Shown here piece after piece: positions 6,734 through 10,081 of a stretch of DNA of 10,081 nt (its first letter is position 1; the number at the start of each line of letters is the position of its first letter). This DNA is from SIG673 sp964520875. Lineage in GTDB: Bacteria; Bacillota; Clostridia; Oscillospirales; CAG-272. A program made the translations under genes and the position numbers. The notes under the pieces were generated by a model. The model saw nothing but the letters and a program-made list of their open reading frames with translations, did not search any database and had not been told where the DNA came from. Location of the stretch: NCBI GenBank assembly GCA_964520875.1, contig CAZFQJ010000056.1, forward strand, positions 1 through 10,081, written 5' to 3'.

Positions 6734-7453
6734 TTGAAAATACTTGCTTTGGATTCGACTGCCAAGACCGCTACGGCGGCGCTCACCGAGGACGAAAAGC
6801 TGATAGGGCTGACCGTTCTCGATACGCAAAATACGCATAGCGTTACGCTTTTACCGACTATCGACGCTCTTCTCGTAAATTCGGGCGTGGATATAAAAGA
6901 CGTCGGGCTTTTTGTCTGCTCGGCGGGTCCCGGATCGTTTACCGGCGTGCGTATAGGCGCGGCGACCGTAAAAGGACTTGCGTTTACCGACAATAAGCCT
7001 TGTATAGGCGTATCTTCGCTTGAAGCGCTCGCTTTAAATATAAGCGCCGAGAGCGGAGTGATCTGTCCCGTTATGGACGCAAGGCGCGGTCAGCTCTACA
7101 ACGCGCTCTTTTCTGTCGAACGCGGCGGAAGTATGAAGCGTCTTACCGACGATCGTATCATAACCGCGGACGAGCTTGCGTGCGAGCTTCGCGGCAGAGG
7201 CGTTAAGATACACCTTACGGGCGACGGATACCGGATAGCGAAGGCGGCGCTTGCCGACGCCGAACTTTCCGAAACGCCCGAGCTTCAAAGGTACCATAAC
7301 GCATATAACGCAGCGGTGCTCGGTTACCGCATGTATATGGCGGCAAGCGAAGAAGAAAGAAAAAAGTTTACCCCGGCGGCGCTTTCTCCCGTGTATCTTC
7401 GCGCTTCGCAGGCGGAAAGAGAGCGCCTTGAAAGAGAAGCCGAAAAAGGATAA
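6734..7453 (+). CDS. tsaB: tRNA threonylcarbamoyladenosine synthesis protein TsaB
   Basis: ASKHA-fold partner and scaffold of TsaD in t6A37 formation; bacterial TsaB is itself usually catalytically inactive. The 239 residues are the normal length. Family marks are an N-terminal KILALDST, HSVTLLP at 35-41, AGPGSFTGVRIG at 64-75, DARRGQLYNALF at 115-126 and the C-terminal SPVYLR at 218-223. The start is TTG: an in-frame TGA at 6728-6730 leaves no other option, and the family begins just here. AAAGGGG at 6715-6721 is the likely SD, 12 nt away and slightly long. It sits 22 nt after tsaE, the usual pairing. The next gene is rpiB, not the rimI or tsaD that often follow in Firmicutes, so tsaD must be encoded elsewhere. 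Confidence 0.94.
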   Translation: MKILALDSTAKTATAALTEDEKLIGLTVLDTQNTHSVTLLPTIDALLVNSGVDIKDVGLFVCSAGPGSFTGVRIGAATVKGLAFTDNKPCIGVSSLEALALNISAESGVICPVMDARRGQLYNALFSVERGGSMKRLTDDRIITADELACELRGRGVKIHLTGDGYRIAKAALADAELSETPELQRYHNAYNAAVLGYRMYMAASEEERKKFTPAALSPVYLRASQAERERLEREAEKG

Positions 7454-7494
7454 CACAAATACATAAGATATAGACCGAAAGGAAGTAGAAAACA

Positions 7495-7944
7495 ATGACA
7501 AAAATAGCGATCGGCTGCGATCACGGCGCGTATGCGCTGAAGGAAGAACTGAGAAATTATCTTTCCGAAAAGGGCTTTGAGGTGGAGGACTGCGGGACGT
7601 ATTCAAGCGACTCGGTGCATTACCCCATATACGCAAAGGCGGTATGCGAAAAGGTGCAGAAGAAAGAGGTAAGATACGGCATACTTCTTTGCTCTACCGG
7701 TATAGGCATGAGCATAGCCGCAAATAAGCATAAGGGTATAAGAGCCGCGCTCTGCGGAGATTGTTATAGCGCGAAGTTCACGAGACTTCATAACGATTCG
7801 AACGTTCTTTGCATGGGAGCGCTCGTTACCGGTACGGGACTTGCAAAGGAGATAGCCGACATATTCCTTTCCACGGAATTTATGGGGGGCAGACATCAGA
7901 CTCGCGTCGATATGATAAGCGAAATAGAAAACGATCAGAAGTAA
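7495..7944 (+). CDS. rpiB: Ribose-5-phosphate isomerase B
   Basis: Cytosolic isomerase interconverting ribulose 5-phosphate and ribose 5-phosphate in the non-oxidative pentose phosphate pathway; some relatives act on allose 6-phosphate. At 149 residues it has the same length as E. coli RpiB and conserved positions fall at the same numbers: Asp9-His10 (GCDHGAY), catalytic Cys66 (LLCSTGIGMSI), His99-Asn100 for ring opening, and Arg133 and Arg137 for phosphate binding. The Cys66 form is the enteric type, unlike the Glu-type of actinobacteria. GalE/LacAB-type alternatives are less likely given these residues. The ATG has GAAAGGAAG ending 9 nt upstream. Ten of its 11 Ile codons are ATA. It lies 41 nt after tsaB and 25 nt before the phosphate transporter, with no promoter or terminator seen in either gap. 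Confidence 0.95.
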   Translation: MTKIAIGCDHGAYALKEELRNYLSEKGFEVEDCGTYSSDSVHYPIYAKAVCEKVQKKEVRYGILLCSTGIGMSIAANKHKGIRAALCGDCYSAKFTRLHNDSNVLCMGALVTGTGLAKEIADIFLSTEFMGGRHQTRVDMISEIENDQK

Positions 7945-7969
7945 AGTAAAATAAAAGGAGAACATTCAA

Positions 7970-9748
7970 ATGAGTCCGTTTGATTTTCTTGAACTCTTGT
8001 GCGGTATCGCCCTTTTCCTTTACGGAATGAACGTAATGGGCGATTCGCTTAAAAGATGCGCGGGTAACCGTCTTAAGACCATACTCGCAAGCCTAACCTC
8101 AAGTCCGCTGAAAGGCTTTTTGCTCGGACTTGTCGTGACCGCCGTGATTCAGTCCTCGTCGGCGACGACGGTCATGGTAGTGGGATTCGTAAACTCCGGC
8201 GTAATGTCGCTTTCTCAGGCGATCGGCGTCATAATGGGAGCGAACGTCGGTACCGCGGTAACGTCGTGGCTTACCGCGCTTTCCGGAATAGGCGGAGACC
8301 AAAGCTCGGAGGCGCTCGGACTCCTTCAATGGCTGAAGCCTTCGTCATGGATGCCTATGCTTGCGATAGCCGGTATATGCATCATCATGCTCGCGAAGCA
8401 ATCGCGTAAGAAGGATATCGGTCATGTTCTCCTCGGATTTTCCGTGCTCATGGTCGGTATGGATCTCATGAGCGGATCGGTCGTCGGTATAAAGGGAATT
8501 GTCGGCGATGTATTCGAAATGTTCGCAAACAATCCTTTGCTCGCACTTCTTGCCGGCGTCATTCTTACCGCAATAGTTCAGTCGTCTTCGGCTTCGATAG
8601 GTATCCTTCAGTCGCTTACGGTCACCGGCGGATTGACCTTCGGCGCCGCCATACCTATGATACTCGGACAGAACATAGGCGCGTGCGTGCCGGTCCTTAT
8701 ATCATCTATCGGCGCAAAGAAGAACGGTAAGCGCGCCGCGCTCATATACCTTTACTTCAACCTCATAGGCGTAGTGGTATTCATGGTGCTCTTCTATACG
8801 ATAAAATTGTTCGCCGCCCCTCTTCAGGCGTTTGTGGGAAATACCATAGACATGTGGGGCGTTGCGGCGGTCCATACGCTCTTCAAGATATTCTGCGCGT
8901 GCGTCCTCATGCCGTTCTCGCGTTATCTTGAAAAGCTTGCCGTTATGACCGTAAAGGATAGTTCCGAGGACGAGACCGCCGCCGATCTTATCGACGACCG
9001 TCTTCTCAATACTCCTACCGTAGCTATTGAAAGATGCGGAGAGGTTGCTTCCAAAATGGCGGATATATCCTGTCAGGCGCTCATCGCTTCTCTTGAACTT
9101 TTCGACGGATACGACGAAAAGAAAGCGGAAATGATACGTAATTCCGAGGACAAAGCGGACGTTTACGAGGACGCGCTCGGATCCTACCTCGTAAAGCTCT
9201 CCGCTCACAGTACAAGCGAATCCGATACCGCCGAGATAACAAAGCTTCTTCACCTTATAGGCGATTTCGAACGTATCTCCGACCACGCGGTAAATCTTGT
9301 GGAATCCGCGGAGGAGATGAAGGATAAGAAGATATCCTTCTCGACCGAAGCAAACAGAGAGCTTTCCGTATTGAGAGCCGCGGTCACCGAGATAGTCGGA
9401 CTTGCGCGGGACTGCTTCGTTAAAAACGATATAGCGCTCGCATACAAGGTAGAGCCGCTTGAAGACGTCGTAGACGGTCTGCGCGATCAGATAAAGCTCC
9501 ACCATGTGTTAAGGCTTCAGAAGAGCGAATGTTCGATAGAGCACGGATTCGTGCTTTCCGATATACTTACGAATCTTGAAAGAGTGTCCGACCATTGCTC
9601 GAATGTTGCCGGTTGCGTTATAGAGATAGCGCATAACGCTCTCGATATGCACAGATATACCTACTCGATAAAGAACAGCGGCGAGGAATTCGACCGCGCG
9701 ACCAGAGAATACAAGAGCAAATATTCTCTTGCCGAAACGAATGAATGA
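7970..9748 (+). CDS. Na+/phosphate cotransporter (NptA type) with C-terminal PhoU-like domain
   Basis: Inner-membrane Na+-driven phosphate symporter, 592 residues. The membrane half holds two inverted PF02690-type repeats, each with the diagnostic QSSS motif: QSSSATTVMV (61-70) followed by GANVGT (90-95), and QSSSASIGIL (204-213) followed by GQNIGA (233-238). Further hydrophobic helices run to about residue 315. A cytoplasmic helical PhoU-like domain fills about 345-575, with the paired metal-binding signatures DFERISDHAVNL (432-443) and NLERVSDHCSNVA (535-547). This two-part architecture is common in Firmicutes; the PhoU part is thought to adjust transport or signal phosphate state. The ATG has AAAGGAG ending 9 nt upstream, the best SD in the cluster. 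No Pho-box is evident nearby; transcription probably comes from the tsaE promoter. Confidence 0.93.
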   Translation: MSPFDFLELLCGIALFLYGMNVMGDSLKRCAGNRLKTILASLTSSPLKGFLLGLVVTAVIQSSSATTVMVVGFVNSGVMSLSQAIGVIMGANVGTAVTSWLTALSGIGGDQSSEALGLLQWLKPSSWMPMLAIAGICIIMLAKQSRKKDIGHVLLGFSVLMVGMDLMSGSVVGIKGIVGDVFEMFANNPLLALLAGVILTAIVQSSSASIGILQSLTVTGGLTFGAAIPMILGQNIGACVPVLISSIGAKKNGKRAALIYLYFNLIGVVVFMVLFYTIKLFAAPLQAFVGNTIDMWGVAAVHTLFKIFCACVLMPFSRYLEKLAVMTVKDSSEDETAADLIDDRLLNTPTVAIERCGEVASKMADISCQALIASLELFDGYDEKKAEMIRNSEDKADVYEDALGSYLVKLSAHSTSESDTAEITKLLHLIGDFERISDHAVNLVESAEEMKDKKISFSTEANRELSVLRAAVTEIVGLARDCFVKNDIALAYKVEPLEDVVDGLRDQIKLHHVLRLQKSECSIEHGFVLSDILTNLERVSDHCSNVAGCVIEIAHNALDMHRYTYSIKNSGEEFDRATREYKSKYSLAETNE

Positions 9749-9749
9749 C

Positions 9750-9766
9750 CGACTCGTACCGAGCCG
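9750..9766 (+). other. Small imperfect hairpin between transporter gene and alaS
   Basis: CGACTCG and CGAGCCG flank a TAC loop, giving a 7-bp stem with one A-C mismatch. It follows the transporter stop by one base and lies just before the alaS SD. There is no T-run after it, so it is not an intrinsic terminator. It could affect mRNA stability or alaS initiation, or be chance. Confidence 0.3.
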
Positions 9767-9785
9767 TGCGAAAGGAATATATAAA

Positions 9786-10081
9786 ATGAAGTGGACAGGA
9801 CTTAACGAAATACGCGAAAAATATCTTACGTTCTTTGAAAGCAAAGGACATCTCAGACATAAGAGCTTCCCCCTTGTGCCGATAAACGATAAATCCATAC
9901 TTCTCATAAACGCGGGAATGACTCCCCTTAAAAAGTATTTTACAGGTGAGCTTGAGCCTCCGAGACACCGTATGACTACATGTCAAAAGTGTATACGTAC
10001 TCCCGATATCGACAGAGTGGGAATAACCGCGCGTCACGGTACTTATTTTGAGATGCTCGGTAACTTTTCGTTCGGAGATTA
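9786..10081 (+). CDS. alaS: Alanyl-tRNA synthetase, N-terminal part (cut by window edge)
   Basis: Class II synthetase charging tRNA(Ala). Only 98 codons plus two bases are inside the window; the frame is open at the right edge. The start of the catalytic core is clear: an EIREKYLTFFESKGH opening, LVPINDKSILLINAGM at 30-45, TTCQKCIRTPDIDRVG at 64-79 and the highly conserved TARHGTYFEMLGNFSFGD at 81-98. The RTPDIDRVG segment replaces the GGKHNDLENVG found in E. coli and resembles the divergent clostridial AlaRS form. ATG at 9786 is preceded by GAAAGGA with 9-nt spacing. It is 37 nt after the transporter gene, on the same strand, with no separate promoter or T-box in the gap. Editing and C-terminal domains lie outside the window. 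Confidence 0.95.
   Translation, partial: MKWTGLNEIREKYLTFFESKGHLRHKSFPLVPINDKSILLINAGMTPLKKYFTGELEPPRHRMTTCQKCIRTPDIDRVGITARHGTYFEMLGNFSFGD

Noticed and set aside
7454..7494. Internal promoter before rpiB
   Set aside because: TAAGAT-like and TTGAAA-like boxes exist but their spacing is about 26-30 nt, outside the sigma-A range.
8702..9505. 267-codon minus-strand frame opposite the phosphate transporter
   Set aside because: In codon register with the transporter, whose TM and PhoU-like motifs are continuous through it; no SD or motif supports the antisense frame.
1..10081. Defence system, mobile element, CRISPR array or biosynthetic cluster
   Set aside because: All genes but one belong to recognisable housekeeping families. 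No transposase, integrase, nuclease, spaced direct repeats, terminal inverted repeats or abrupt composition change was seen.

Overview
The window looks like a chromosomal housekeeping stretch from an anaerobic Clostridia-type Firmicute, probably a gut or rumen lineage. The evidence is a glnS-gltX pair with a long clostridial-style GluRS, an AlaRS N-terminus with a TPDIDRVG-type segment, SD-led genes (AAAGGAG or GAAAGG), TTG starts and sigma-A-type promoters. Base composition is roughly balanced by eye, yet isoleucine is written mostly as ATA (10 of 11 Ile codons in rpiB). I see no tRNA or rRNA gene, CRISPR array, insertion sequence, phage gene or clear sign of recent transfer.

The layout is two divergent gene clusters around an AT-rich promoter region at about 6034-6267. 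The leftward (minus) cluster has five genes: an unrecognised polytopic membrane protein (5167-6033, TTG start), an AEC-family transporter (4213-5160), a HAD phosphatase of the phosphoglycolate phosphatase type (3549-4211), glutamyl-tRNA synthetase (1791-3503) and glutaminyl-tRNA synthetase (96-1751). It ends at a strong hairpin terminator at 53-92. Spacings of 6, 1, 45 and 39 nt suggest a single transcript.

The rightward (plus) cluster holds tsaE (6268-6711), tsaB (6734-7453), rpiB (7495-7944), a Na+/phosphate cotransporter with a PhoU-like tail (7970-9748) and the start of alaS (9786 to the window edge). Gaps are 22, 41, 25 and 37 nt, with no terminator seen between genes.

The common theme is translation: three aminoacyl-tRNA synthetases and two parts of the t6A37 tRNA-modification machinery. 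Around them sit sugar-phosphate isomerisation, phosphate uptake and a small transport/phosphatase pair. GlnRS beside GluRS implies direct Gln-tRNA(Gln) charging, which is a minority state in Gram-positive bacteria.

I did not find a convincing undescribed system. The points most worth a second look are the unknown membrane protein that leads the synthetase cluster, with its promoter, SD and TTG start hidden inside a longer open frame; the HIGS variant of the class I signature in GlnRS; the N-terminal extension, HFGG signature and missing zinc cysteines of GluRS; and TTGCA inverted repeats in the divergent promoter region.
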